The notes: generated by a model not told the origin, from the letters alone. A DNA stretch of 35,502 bases from an uncultured Clostridia bacterium (GCA_947625985.1 CANQQF010000015.1:1-35502), one strand, 5' to 3'. Positions 1-7,851 are shown, counted from the stretch's first letter. Numbers and translations are program-made.

Positions 1-952
1 TATATAAAAGTTCATAATACATTTCCTTTGATTTTTTTATCATCCTTATTTTATCAACATTACTTATATTTGAATTATTTAAAATTTGGGTATTTTCTAA
101 GTTCATATTTTTTACTAATTCAATAGATGATTTTCTTGAACCATCTTCATTGTATTCTTTTCGAAGTATTGGAAATTTTTTTAATAAGAATAAAGTGTTT
201 TTTGGTTCTAATATTAATTCATCTAATTTTGATATTGTAGCCTCATCTCTAAGTAGAGTCTTTTTTATAGTTTTACCACTAGATTCTAAAGTGATTTTAA
301 ATTTTGCAATACTATTTTTACCTGTTTCAAAATCTTTTAATTTTTGTATATCATCATCAGAATCCATAATTTCTAAATATTGCATATATCCGAATTCATC
401 AGCATCAATTTCTGTTATAAGATTATCATAATTTTCATCAGTAAATTTATGACCAAGAATACTTTGAAGAGCAAGTTCTCTAGAAAAAGCAAGTATTTTT
501 TTAGAACTTTCTGAAAACATTGCTGCAGAAATTTGTTGTCTAATATGTTGAATTTCATGAAATAGAGTATGAAACAACATTTTATAACTTAGTAATATCA
601 TTTCATTGTTATTATCTTGCAATGTTTTAAACATGTCATGTGTGTTAATGTTAACTGTTGGTTGGTAATATTTTTTACCATTTGAATCTGTTTTTAAATC
701 AAAATGTAGTCCACCAGCTAATTTATAAGTTGGATCATCTTTTACATTTAGTTCAATCTCATTTTGGTTTGTATTATCTTTATCATAGACAACACCTAAT
801 TCCTGCATTTCTAATTTAAAAACATTTTTAATAGAATCCTCAATATCTTTTTTTAAATTTAAGTTGTTATCATTAGGTTTATAGGATTTTAAGAAATCTA
901 ATATTTTTTTTATTTCTATTTTTTCAAGTTTGATTTTATCTAATCCATTCAT
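1..952 (-). CDS. Putative zinc metallopeptidase-like protein, C-terminus cut by window edge
   Basis: The frame is open from an ATG at 952 down to the left edge (317 codons, no stop), so the C-terminus lies outside. The start is supported by AAGGTG about 12 nt upstream and a good promoter at 986-1014. No signal peptide is visible, so the protein is probably cytoplasmic. Residues 132-136 read HEIQH, an HEXXH zinc-binding signature, inside a hydrophobic helix (LFHTLFHEIQHIRQQ). About 45 residues later, EIDADEFG (181-188) could supply the third zinc ligand and an AD-type helix as in gluzincin peptidases. The rest is highly charged and matches no family I recognise. It is divergent from dut, with no functional link visible. 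The ORF is solid; the peptidase role is inferred only from the HEXXH and EIDAD pair. Confidence 0.7.
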   Translation of the reverse strand, partial: MNGLDKIKLEKIEIKKILDFLKSYKPNDNNLNLKKDIEDSIKNVFKLEMQELGVVYDKDNTNQNEIELNVKDDPTYKLAGGLHFDLKTDSNGKKYYQPTVNINTHDMFKTLQDNNNEMILLSYKMLFHTLFHEIQHIRQQISAAMFSESSKKILAFSRELALQSILGHKFTDENYDNLITEIDADEFGYMQYLEIMDSDDDIQKLKDFETGKNSIAKFKITLESSGKTIKKTLLRDEATISKLDELILEPKNTLFLLKKFPILRKEYNEDGSRKSSIELVKNMNLENTQILNNSNISNVDKIRMIKKSKEMYYELLY

Positions 953-985
953 ATACGTTTCACACCTTTATTTTAAGTAAGAAAG

Positions 986-1014
986 ATTATAACATGGGAA
1001 AGGAAAATATGCAA
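986..1014 (-). promoter_or_regulatory. Promoter of the HEXXH-protein gene
   Basis: On the minus strand, TTGCAT (1014-1009) and TATAAT (991-986) are separated by 17 bp. This places transcription start near 979, about 27 nt before the ATG at 952. Confidence 0.6.
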
Positions 1015-1057
1015 ATTAATAAGAAACATTATATTAGAAATGTTATATTTATATATC

Positions 1058-1086
1058 TTGACTTTTTAAAACTGTTATGCAAGAAT
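1058..1086 (+). promoter_or_regulatory. Possible dut promoter
   Basis: TTGACT (1058-1063), 17 bp, AAGAAT (1081-1086). The -35 is good but the -10 matches only 4 of 6 consensus bases. It is the best candidate in the 244-bp gap before dut. Confidence 0.35.
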
Positions 1087-1196
1087 ATGAATATACAAAT
1101 CTGCGATGTTTTAGTAATTCAAATATGAAATTTGGTTGAAAAGAAGAAAGATTAGACAATATAATAATTAATTTAAAGATTAAAGGAGGAATATAA

Positions 1197-1658
1197 ATGA
1201 AAAAAATACGAGGATTTGAAATAGTAAAAGGTTATGAAGATAAAGGGATAAATTTACCTGTAAGAAAAACTAAATATTCAGCAGGATATGATATGGAAGC
1301 TGCAGAAGATTGTGTTGTACCAGCTTTCAAGCCTGGACAAAAGCCAACATTAATAAAAACAGGAATAAAAGCATATATGCAAGATGACGAAGTATTGATG
1401 ATATATAATAGAAGTTCAAATCCAAAGAAAAAAGGATTAGTATTATGTAATAGTGTAGGTGTAATTGATAAAGATTATTATGGAAATCCTGATAATGATG
1501 GGCATATAATGTTTGCATTTTATAATGTAAAAGAAGAAGATATAGAAATAAAGAAAGGCGAAGCTATAGGACAAGCTGTGTTTCAAAAATATTTACTTAC
1601 AGACGGTGATTCCGCAGAGGGAGAACGAATTGGTGGGTTTGGATCTACTAATAAATAA
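1197..1658 (+). CDS. dut: Deoxyuridine 5'-triphosphate nucleotidohydrolase (dUTPase)
   Basis: Hydrolyses dUTP to dUMP and pyrophosphate, keeping uracil out of DNA and supplying dUMP for thymidylate synthesis. All five motifs of the trimeric dUTPase family are visible in 153 residues: AGYD (29-32), RSS (72-74, preceded by Asn rather than the usual Gly), GVIDKDYYGN (88-97), KKGEAIGQAVFQ, and a C-terminal GGFGST arm that closes over the substrate. An insertion with NPDNDGH follows motif 3, which I recall from clostridial dUTPases. Start: ATG preceded by AAAGGAGGA. It stands alone or at the head of a short run with the carD-like gene, which has its own strong promoter just behind the dut stop codon. 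Confidence 0.93.
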   Translation: MKKIRGFEIVKGYEDKGINLPVRKTKYSAGYDMEAAEDCVVPAFKPGQKPTLIKTGIKAYMQDDEVLMIYNRSSNPKKKGLVLCNSVGVIDKDYYGNPDNDGHIMFAFYNVKEEDIEIKKGEAIGQAVFQKYLLTDGDSAEGERIGGFGSTNK

Positions 1659-1667
1659 AATTTTCCT

Positions 1668-1696
1668 TTGACTTTTTCCTTTTTTTGGTGTATAAT
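1668..1696 (+). promoter_or_regulatory. Promoter of the CarD-family gene
   Basis: TTGACT (1668-1673), 17 bp, TATAAT (1691-1696), beginning 10 bp after the dut stop. It implies a leader of about 90 nt before the ATG at 1795. Confidence 0.8.
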
Positions 1697-1715
1697 AGAT
1701 ATGGTAAAAAAATAC

Positions 1716-1757
1716 AATAAAGCTAAATATTGACATAGCTTTATTATATATTTTTTT
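1716..1757 (+). promoter_or_regulatory. Leader hairpin with T-run before the CarD gene (attenuator or dut terminator)
   Basis: A perfect 10-bp inverted repeat, AATAAAGCTA (1716-1725) and TAGCTTTATT (1736-1745) with a 10-nt loop, is followed at 1751-1757 by seven Ts. It lies downstream of the promoter at 1668-1696 and upstream of the start codon. It could therefore stop readthrough from dut, attenuate carD, or both. The stem has only two G-C pairs, so it is weak. Confidence 0.5.
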
Positions 1758-1794
1758 AAAAATTTTCAAAAAACACTGAAAGGAGTTGACTTGC

Positions 1795-2361
1795 ATGTTT
1801 AATGTAGGTGATAAAATTGTATATCCAATGCATGGAGCAGGAACAATTGATTCAATAGAAGAAAAGGATATATTAGGGGAAAAACAATCATACTATATAT
1901 TAAAAATGCCTGGAGAAGTAAAAGTAATGATACCAACAGCAAAAGCTGAAGAAGTGGGTGTTCGTAATATTATAGACAAAAGTTCAGCAGAAAAAGTATT
2001 TAGTGTACTAGAGAAAGACGAAACAGAAATGGACAAAAATTGGAATAAACGATATAGAGACAATATGGATAAAATGAAAAGTGGAGATATATATGAAATA
2101 GCAGATGTTGTAAGAAATCTTAGTTTTAAACAAAAAGAAAAAGGTCTTTCAACAGGTGAGAAGAAAATGTTAAACAATGCAAAACAAATTTTAGTAAGTG
2201 AATTAGTTTTAGCAGAACATGCTACTCAAGATGAAGTAGAAAGACTAGTAGAGAATAAAATAAACACTTCATTCAATACATATAGAGCTGAAGGTGTAGA
2301 ACAAGAAAGTATTGTTAAGAAATTTATACCATTTGAGAGCGATGATGTGACAAACTTATAA
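1795..2361 (+). CDS. CarD-family transcriptional regulator
   Basis: The N-terminal part (about 1-65, from FNVGDKIVYPMHGAGTI on) is the CarD/CdnL RNA-polymerase-interacting Tudor-like domain shared with Mfd. The rest (about 70-165) is the helical domain of CdnL proteins, including a conserved-looking stretch around SFKQKEKGLSTGEKKML. CdnL proteins bind the RNA polymerase beta subunit and stabilise open complexes, affecting rRNA and housekeeping promoters. Length 188 residues, slightly above the usual 160-170. Start: ATG at 1795, nine bases after AAAGGAG; an in-frame TTG at 1786 abuts the ribosome binding site and is unlikely to be used. The last 20 or so residues are an unremarkable charged tail. 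Confidence 0.88.
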   Translation: MFNVGDKIVYPMHGAGTIDSIEEKDILGEKQSYYILKMPGEVKVMIPTAKAEEVGVRNIIDKSSAEKVFSVLEKDETEMDKNWNKRYRDNMDKMKSGDIYEIADVVRNLSFKQKEKGLSTGEKKMLNNAKQILVSELVLAEHATQDEVERLVENKINTSFNTYRAEGVEQESIVKKFIPFESDDVTNL

Positions 2362-2375
2362 AAATATGAAAATAG

Positions 2376-2406
2376 AAAATGTCAAATTTTTGTTTGACAT
2401 TTTTTT
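2376..2406 (+). terminator. Terminator of the CarD gene, overlapping the lexA promoter
   Basis: An 11-bp perfect stem (2376-2386 with 2393-2403) around a 6-nt loop, followed by a T-run at 2400-2406. The right arm contains the lexA -35 hexamer. Confidence 0.7.
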
Positions 2407-2422
2407 GTTTGCATGATAGAAT
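2394..2422 (+). promoter_or_regulatory. lexA promoter
   Basis: TTGACA (2394-2399), 17 bp, TAGAAT (2417-2422), with an upstream TGA giving an extended -10. I see no GAAC-N4-GTTC type LexA operator at or near it. Confidence 0.75.
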
Positions 2423-2453
2423 ATTAAAAAATGAGAAATGGAGTGGTATTATA

Positions 2454-3104
2454 ATGGTAAAAAAGAAGGGCGAATTAAATAAAAGAGAAAAAGCAATACT
2501 TAAATTTATAGAAAAACAAATATTGACAGATGGTTATCCACCATCTGTAAGGGAAATTGGAAAAGCAGTAGGTTTAAGTTCTACAGCTACTGTTCATGGA
2601 TATTTAGCTAAATTAGAAGAAAAGGGATACATTAAAAAAGAAAATAAAAAAGGAAGAACTTTAAAGCTATTAAAAGGTGGATCAGGTGAAACTAAAGTTA
2701 CTTCTAGTAAAGATTTTTATACTCAAAAAGAATTAGTAGAAGTTCCAATCGTTGGAAAAATAACAGCAGGAGAACCAATTTTAGCTGTGGAAAATATAAC
2801 TGACACATTTCCAATTCCAATAGACTTTGTGGGAAATTCTGAAAGCTTTATGCTTACAGTTAGAGGAGAGAGTATGATTGAAGCAGGAATTTTGGATGGA
2901 GACTATATTTTAGTGAAAAAACAAAATAATGCGAATAATGGAGAAATAGTAGTAGCTCTAATTGAAGATGAGGCTACAGTAAAAACATTTTATAAAGAAA
3001 AAGATCATATAAGATTACAACCAGAAAATAGTACTATGGATCCAATAATAGTTCCTACATGCAACATTTTAGGAAAGGTTGCAGGTGTATTTAGAAAAAT
3101 GTAA
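2454..3104 (+). CDS. lexA: LexA repressor (SOS response), self-cleaving
   Basis: Represses DNA-damage genes as a dimer and cleaves itself when stimulated by RecA filaments. The N-terminal winged helix (about 1-70) has the recognition region [19 protein letters not shown]. The C-terminal S24 peptidase domain carries the cleavage bond Ala105-Gly106 (in KITAGEP), nucleophile Ser140 (RGESM) and general base Lys177 (ATVKTF), so it is complete. Length 216 residues, typical. Start: ATG at 2454 with GGAG ten bases upstream; the longer in-frame extension to 2379 would cross the promoter and terminator and is rejected. No LexA box is recognisable in this window, so autoregulation cannot be shown here. 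Confidence 0.95.
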   Translation: MVKKKGELNKREKAILKFIEKQILTDGYPPSVREIGKAVGLSSTATVHGYLAKLEEKGYIKKENKKGRTLKLLKGGSGETKVTSSKDFYTQKELVEVPIVGKITAGEPILAVENITDTFPIPIDFVGNSESFMLTVRGESMIEAGILDGDYILVKKQNNANNGEIVVALIEDEATVKTFYKEKDHIRLQPENSTMDPIIVPTCNILGKVAGVFRKM

Positions 3105-3131
3105 AATTCACAAAATGTTCACATAAATAAA

Positions 3132-3160
3132 TTGACAAACTAAACCATGTTAAATATAAT
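3132..3160 (+). promoter_or_regulatory. Consensus promoter of the ABC exporter operon
   Basis: TTGACA (3132-3137), exactly 17 bp, TATAAT (3155-3160): a perfect sigma-A promoter, which would be very strong unless repressed. Confidence 0.85.
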
Positions 3161-3173
3161 AATAACATGGTTT
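3142..3173 (+). promoter_or_regulatory. Dyad spanning the -10 element: candidate repressor operator
   Basis: AAACCATGTTA (3142-3152) and its exact reverse complement TAACATGGTTT (3163-3173) flank a 10-bp centre that holds the TATAAT. A dimeric regulator bound here would cover the -10 and start site. Alternatively the same sequence could act as the lexA terminator hairpin, but only four Ts follow and the loop is 10 nt. Confidence 0.6.
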
Positions 3174-3209
3174 TATTGTGAGAAAAAATACTAAAAAGAA
3201 GGAGTTAAT

Positions 3210-5465
3210 ATGTTTAAAATATTAAGATTTTTAAAACAATCATTTTGGACAGTAGTAATAATAGCAGTACTATTATGTATACAAGCTTGGTCAGATTTAA
3301 CAATGCCAGACTTTACATCAAAAATTGTAAACACTGGTATTCAATCAGGTGGAATCGAAAATGCTGTACCAAAAATTATTTCAAAAGATTATATGGATTT
3401 ATTATTATTATTTAATAATGAAGATGAACAACAAATAATGAATAATTATATGATAATTGGAAGTGTTTTAACAGAAGAACAAGAAAATATAATAACAAAA
3501 TATTTTGGAGAAGGGTATGAAGTAGAACCAGAATCTATATACATATTAAGTGATATAAATAAAGATGAAGAAGAAAAACTTTCATCTATAATGGCAGAGC
3601 CACTTACAAAATTATCAGTTATAATAAATGATGAGACAGCAAATAAAATAAAAGAGAAGATGATGGAAGATATTCCAAATGAGCAAAAGGCACAAATAGA
3701 AAATGTAAGTTTAATTGATTTAATTAAACAAACACCAAAAGAGCAATTAAATGAAATGTTAAAACAATTTGATGAACAAATGGCTAATATGGAAGATTCA
3801 ATAAAAGAACAAGCTGCTGTTTCAACAGTTAAAACAATATATCAAAAAATAGGTGTTAATACAGATAAAATCCAAAATACATATATTTTAAAAGTAGGAA
3901 TTCAAATGGCAGGAATTGCTTTAATAAGTGCAACTTCAGCAATTTTAATTATTTTATTATCTGCAAGAGTTGCAGCTAGACTAGGAACAACATTGAGAGA
4001 AAAGGTATATTCTAAAGTATTAACATTTTCTAGAAAAGAATTAATGGAATATTCAACAGCTTCTTTGATAACAAGAAATACAAATGATATTCAACAAATC
4101 CAAATGCTAATACCAATGCTATTTAGGACAGTAATATATGCTCCATTGATGGGTGGATTTGGGTTTATTAAAGTATTAATTAACAGTCAGAACACTATGG
4201 TTTGGATTGTGGGAGTTGCAATATTAGCAATAATATTTATAGTAGGTACACTATTTATCATAGCAATGCCTAGATTTAAAAAATTACAAACTTTAATAGA
4301 TAAATTAAATTTAGTTTCAAGAGAAATATTAACAGGTTTACCTGTAATAAGAGCTTTCAATAAAGAGAAAAATGAAGAAGAAAGATTTGATGATGCAAAT
4401 AAAGACTTAACAAAAACAAATATATTTGTTAACAGAGCAATGTCAATGATGATGCCTTTATTAATGTTTACAATGAATTCAACAATGATACTAATTATTT
4501 GGTTTGGTGGTCATGCAGTAGATCAAGGAATATTGCAAGTTGGAGATATGATGGCATTTATTCAATATATGATGCAAATTTTAATTTCATTCTTAGTAAT
4601 ATCAATGATTTCTATAATGTTGCCTAGAGCATCAGTATCAGCAAAACGTATAAATGAAGTTCTTGAAACAGAACCATTTATAAAAGATAAAGAAGATACA
4701 AAATCTTTTGATTTAAAAAAGAAAGGCTTAGTTGAATTTAAAAATGTATCTTTTCGTTATCCAGATGCAGACACAGAAATTTTATCTGATATTAATTTTA
4801 CTGCAAAACCTGGGCAGACCACAGCAATTATAGGAAGTACAGGAAGTGGTAAGTCTACAATAGTTAATTTAATACCGAGATTTTATGATGTAACAGGTGG
4901 AGAATTAAAAGTAGATGGTGTAAATGTTAAGGATGTTAAACAAAAGGATTTAAGAAATATAATAGGGTTTGTTCCTCAAAAAGGAATTTTGTTTTCAGGC
5001 ACTATTGAATCAAACATAAAGTATTCTGATAGTAATATGTCTGATGAAAAAATGAAAAAAGCTGCTAAAATTGCACAAGCAACAGAATTTATTGAAAAGA
5101 AAGATAAAAAGTATAAAGATGAAATATCTCAAGGTGGAACTAATGTATCAGGAGGTCAAAGACAACGTTTATCGATAGCGAGAGCAATTGCAAAAGATCC
5201 AGAAATATTTGTGTTTGATGACAGTTTTTCAGCACTAGATTTTAAAACAGATATGGAATTACGTACACAGTTAAAAGAGATAACAAAAAAGAAAACTGTA
5301 ATAATCGTAGCACAAAGAATTAGTACAATTATGAATGCTGAACAAATAATAGTATTAGATGAAGGCAAAGTTGTTGGAATAGGAACACACGAAGAATTGA
5401 TGAAAAATAATGAAACATATAAACAAATAGCATTATCACAATTATCTGAAGAAGAATTGAGTTAG
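3210..5465 (+). CDS. ABC exporter half-transporter with degenerate ATP site and large extracytoplasmic insertion
   Basis: Membrane domain fused to an ATPase domain, partner of the next gene in a heterodimeric multidrug-type exporter. TM1 lies near residues 12-30. A mostly hydrophilic insertion of about 170 residues follows (roughly 45-220, acidic and helical-looking), then the remaining helices from about 228. The ATPase domain has Walker A GSTGSGKST (542-550), a canonical signature SGGQ (647-650) and Walker B ending Asp670-Asp671, where Asp replaces the catalytic Glu. In TM287/288-like and BmrCD-like exporters this marks the subunit contributing the degenerate site. At 751 residues it is about 170 longer than typical half-transporters; the insertion accounts for the excess. 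Start: ATG with GGAG upstream. Substrate unknown. Confidence 0.9.
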   Translation: MFKILRFLKQSFWTVVIIAVLLCIQAWSDLTMPDFTSKIVNTGIQSGGIENAVPKIISKDYMDLLLLFNNEDEQQIMNNYMIIGSVLTEEQENIITKYFGEGYEVEPESIYILSDINKDEEEKLSSIMAEPLTKLSVIINDETANKIKEKMMEDIPNEQKAQIENVSLIDLIKQTPKEQLNEMLKQFDEQMANMEDSIKEQAAVSTVKTIYQKIGVNTDKIQNTYILKVGIQMAGIALISATSAILIILLSARVAARLGTTLREKVYSKVLTFSRKELMEYSTASLITRNTNDIQQIQMLIPMLFRTVIYAPLMGGFGFIKVLINSQNTMVWIVGVAILAIIFIVGTLFIIAMPRFKKLQTLIDKLNLVSREILTGLPVIRAFNKEKNEEERFDDANKDLTKTNIFVNRAMSMMMPLLMFTMNSTMILIIWFGGHAVDQGILQVGDMMAFIQYMMQILISFLVISMISIMLPRASVSAKRINEVLETEPFIKDKEDTKSFDLKKKGLVEFKNVSFRYPDADTEILSDINFTAKPGQTTAIIGSTGSGKSTIVNLIPRFYDVTGGELKVDGVNVKDVKQKDLRNIIGFVPQKGILFSGTIESNIKYSDSNMSDEKMKKAAKIAQATEFIEKKDKKYKDEISQGGTNVSGGQRQRLSIARAIAKDPEIFVFDDSFSALDFKTDMELRTQLKEITKKKTVIIVAQRISTIMNAEQIIVLDEGKVVGIGTHEELMKNNETYKQIALSQLSEEELS

Positions 5466-5482
5466 GAAAGGAGGAAAAGCAC

Positions 5483-7306
5483 ATGCCAGGACCAATGGGT
5501 AGGAGAAGAGGCGTGCCTCAGATGCAAAAAGTTAAAGATGTTAAAGGAACTTTAAAAAAATTAGCGACTAATTATTTATCAAAATATAAAATTGCTTTAG
5601 TTATAGTTTTTATATTTGCAATAGGAAGTACAATATTTACAATAGTTGGACCTAAAATACTTGGAAATGCAACAACAGAGATTTTTAATGGTTTAGTTGG
5701 TAAAATATCTGGTGGAAACGGAATAGATTTTGGAAAAATAGGTAATATTTTACTTACTTTACTAAGTTTATATATAGTAAGTGCTATTTTCTCTTTTATA
5801 CAAGGGTTTACAATGACCAATATAGCACAAAAATTAACTTATAAAATTAGAAATGATTTAGCAATAAAGATTAATAAATTACCAATGAAATATTTTGATA
5901 AAAAGACACATGGTGAAGTTTTATCAATTATTACCAATGATATTGATACATTAAGTATGAACCTAAATCAAAGTATTACACAAATTATTACATCAATATG
6001 TACAGTTATAGGAATACTTATAATGATGTTTTCGATAAGTTGGCAAATGACGTTAATATCACTTGTAATATTACCAACAGCTTTATTATTTACAAAAATT
6101 GTAGTAGGGAGATCACAAAAATACTTCAAAGCTCAGCAAGACTATTTAGCACATGTTAATGGACAAGTAGAAGAAACATATGGAGGACTAAATATAGTAA
6201 AAGTTTTTAATGGAGAAGAAAAAGCAAAAAAAGAGTTTGAAAAAGCAAATGCAAAATTATATGAATCAGCATGGAAATCTCAATTTTTATCAGGATTACT
6301 TCATCCACTAATGAATTTACTAGGAAATTTAGCATATGTAGCAGTTGCAGTAGCAGGTGGATATTTAGCAATAAAAGGAACTATAACAGTTGGAAATATT
6401 CAGAGTTTTATTCAGTATAATAGACAATTTGTACAACCTATAGGGCAAGTTGCTCAAGTATCAGGAATGTTACAAGCTATGCTTGCCGCAGCAGAAAGAA
6501 TATTTGACTTTTTGGATGAAGATGAGGAAATTGTTACAGCTAAAGGAAATATAGATATTAAAAAACTTAAAGGAAATATTAAGTTTGAAAATGTTCATTT
6601 TGGATATGACAAAGATAAAATAATAATAAATAATTTTAATGCTAATATTAAAGAAGGTCAAAAAATAGCTATTGTAGGACCAACAGGGGCAGGAAAAACA
6701 ACTATTGTTAAATTATTAATGCGTTTTTATGATGTTAATTCAGGAGCTATTTTAGTTGACGGACATAATGTAAAGGATTTCGAGCGTGGTAATTTAAGAA
6801 AAATGTTTGGAATGGTACTACAGGATACATGGTTATTTGGAGGAACAGTTAAAGACAATATTAAATATGGAGAGCCTGATGCATCTGATAATGAAGTAAT
6901 AAAAGCTGCGAAAGCTGCACATGTGCATCATTTTATAAAAACATTGCCACATGGTTATGAATCTTTGTTAAATGAAGAATCAAGTAATGTATCTGCTGGC
7001 CAGAAACAATTATTAACAATAGCAAGGGTTATATTAACAGATCCAAAAGTATTAATTTTAGATGAAGCAACAAGTTCAATTGATACAAAAACAGAATTAC
7101 AAATTCAAGATGCAATGGACACATTAATGAAGGGAAGAACAAGTTTTATTATCGCACATAGATTATCAACAATAAAAAATGCAGATTTAATACTAGTTAT
7201 GAATCATGGAGATATTATAGAACAAGGAACCCATGAAAAATTATTAGCCAGAAATGGATTTTATGCAGATCTTTATAATAGTCAATTTGAAGATGGAGAG
7301 GAATAG
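5483..7306 (+). CDS. ABC exporter half-transporter with the catalytically competent ATP site
   Basis: Second half of the heterodimeric exporter, 17 bp behind its partner and translated from AAAGGAGG. An N-terminal cytoplasmic extension (PGPMGRRRGVPQ) precedes about six membrane helices (roughly 35-350). The ATPase domain has Walker A GPTGAGKTT (399-407) and a Walker B with the normal catalytic pair Asp527-Glu528. Its signature is SAGQ (504-507) instead of SGGQ. The defects of the two subunits are complementary: this subunit's Walker sites plus the partner's SGGQ make one full ATPase site, and the partner's Asp671 plus this SAGQ make the degenerate one. That is the standard asymmetric arrangement of bacterial multidrug exporters. 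Length 607 residues, normal. No terminator is seen after it. Confidence 0.92.
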   Translation: MPGPMGRRRGVPQMQKVKDVKGTLKKLATNYLSKYKIALVIVFIFAIGSTIFTIVGPKILGNATTEIFNGLVGKISGGNGIDFGKIGNILLTLLSLYIVSAIFSFIQGFTMTNIAQKLTYKIRNDLAIKINKLPMKYFDKKTHGEVLSIITNDIDTLSMNLNQSITQIITSICTVIGILIMMFSISWQMTLISLVILPTALLFTKIVVGRSQKYFKAQQDYLAHVNGQVEETYGGLNIVKVFNGEEKAKKEFEKANAKLYESAWKSQFLSGLLHPLMNLLGNLAYVAVAVAGGYLAIKGTITVGNIQSFIQYNRQFVQPIGQVAQVSGMLQAMLAAAERIFDFLDEDEEIVTAKGNIDIKKLKGNIKFENVHFGYDKDKIIINNFNANIKEGQKIAIVGPTGAGKTTIVKLLMRFYDVNSGAILVDGHNVKDFERGNLRKMFGMVLQDTWLFGGTVKDNIKYGEPDASDNEVIKAAKAAHVHHFIKTLPHGYESLLNEESSNVSAGQKQLLTIARVILTDPKVLILDEATSSIDTKTELQIQDAMDTLMKGRTSFIIAHRLSTIKNADLILVMNHGDIIEQGTHEKLLARNGFYADLYNSQFEDGEE

Positions 7307-7332
7307 AAAATAGAATAAAATAAAAAAAATTC

Positions 7333-7361
7333 TTGACTTTTAAAAATAGTAAATGTATAAT
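7333..7361 (+). promoter_or_regulatory. Promoter of the small membrane protein pair
   Basis: TTGACT (7333-7338), 17 bp, TATAAT (7356-7361), just behind the ABC operon. Confidence 0.8.
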
Positions 7362-7392
7362 TTATTATATAATAAAACAAAGGAGAAAATAG

Positions 7393-7593
7393 ATGGAAGA
7401 GAAAGAAAAGAGAGGTATACCATTAATATTATTAATTTTTATTGTAATAGTAATAGTTGTTGCTATTGTATGCGTTGTAAGAATGCAAACTAGAAAAGAA
7501 ACACAACAACAATTAAATTCAACTTCAAATTCTGTTACAACTAATACTACAAGAAGCAGAATAACAAGCACAGCAAACACAGCAAGACAGTAG
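7393..7593 (+). CDS. Small single-pass membrane protein, unknown function
   Basis: A 66-residue protein: a short charged N-terminus (MEEKEKRG), one strongly hydrophobic helix (about residues 9-29), then a Lys/Arg-containing, Thr/Ser/Asn/Gln-rich tail without obvious fold. Start supported by AAAGGAG seven bases upstream and by its own consensus promoter. It is followed 34 bp later by an even smaller membrane protein, and the pair ends at a clear terminator, so they look co-transcribed. I do not recognise a family. The charge pattern on either side of the helix (acidic/basic before, Arg-Met-Gln-Thr-Arg-Lys after) favours the tail remaining in the cytoplasm, though this is weak. Confidence 0.7.
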   Translation: MEEKEKRGIPLILLIFIVIVIVVAIVCVVRMQTRKETQQQLNSTSNSVTTNTTRSRITSTANTARQ

Positions 7594-7627
7594 TAAAGAT
7601 AGTAGTTAATGGAAAGAGAGGTAAAAT

Positions 7628-7780
7628 ATGGAAGAAGAAGTAAAAAATAATGAGGTAACAGTTGACGAACAAAAAGTTGTTAGCAAAAAACAGACACCTG
7701 AGACAACAGTGATTTTAGCAGTATTTTTTGCATTACTTGCAATAGTTGTTGTAGCTGTTGTATTAAATATAGTTGGATAA
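7628..7780 (+). CDS. 50-residue C-tail-anchored membrane protein, unknown function
   Basis: Begins at an ATG preceded by AGAGAGGT and ends in TAA. The first 25 or so residues are acidic and hydrophilic (MEEEVKNNEVTVDEQKVVSK). The last 25 form one hydrophobic helix rich in Val/Ala/Leu that ends in NIVG and the stop, as in a tail-anchored protein. A terminator follows 10 bp after the stop. Coding support is the ribosome binding site, the hydrophobic segment and the fit between promoter and terminator. No family recognised; partner of the preceding 66-residue protein by position. Confidence 0.65.
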   Translation: MEEEVKNNEVTVDEQKVVSKKQTPETTVILAVFFALLAIVVVAVVLNIVG

Positions 7781-7790
7781 TTTGATTATA

Positions 7791-7819
7791 AAACCTGCAA
7801 TAAGAAAGCAGGTTTTTTT
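7791..7819 (+). terminator. Rho-independent terminator
   Basis: AAACCTGC (7791-7798), 9-nt loop, GCAGGTTT (7808-7815), with the T-run extending to 7819. Ends the small membrane protein unit. Confidence 0.85.
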
Positions 7820-7851
7820 GTGTGAAAAAATAATAAAATAGGCTAAACCAC

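Noticed and set aside
150..431. Plus-strand 93-codon open frame
   Set aside because: It lies antisense within the 1-952 minus-strand gene, has no ribosome binding site and gives a low-complexity Ser/Phe/Ile-rich product.
2379..2453. Longer N-terminus for LexA
   Set aside because: Would start inside the carD terminator and cross the lexA promoter; the ATG at 2454 has a Shine-Dalgarno and gives the normal length.
2380..3140. LexA operator (SOS box)
   Set aside because: Looked for GAAC-N4-GTTC-like sites around lexA and the exporter promoter; none seen.
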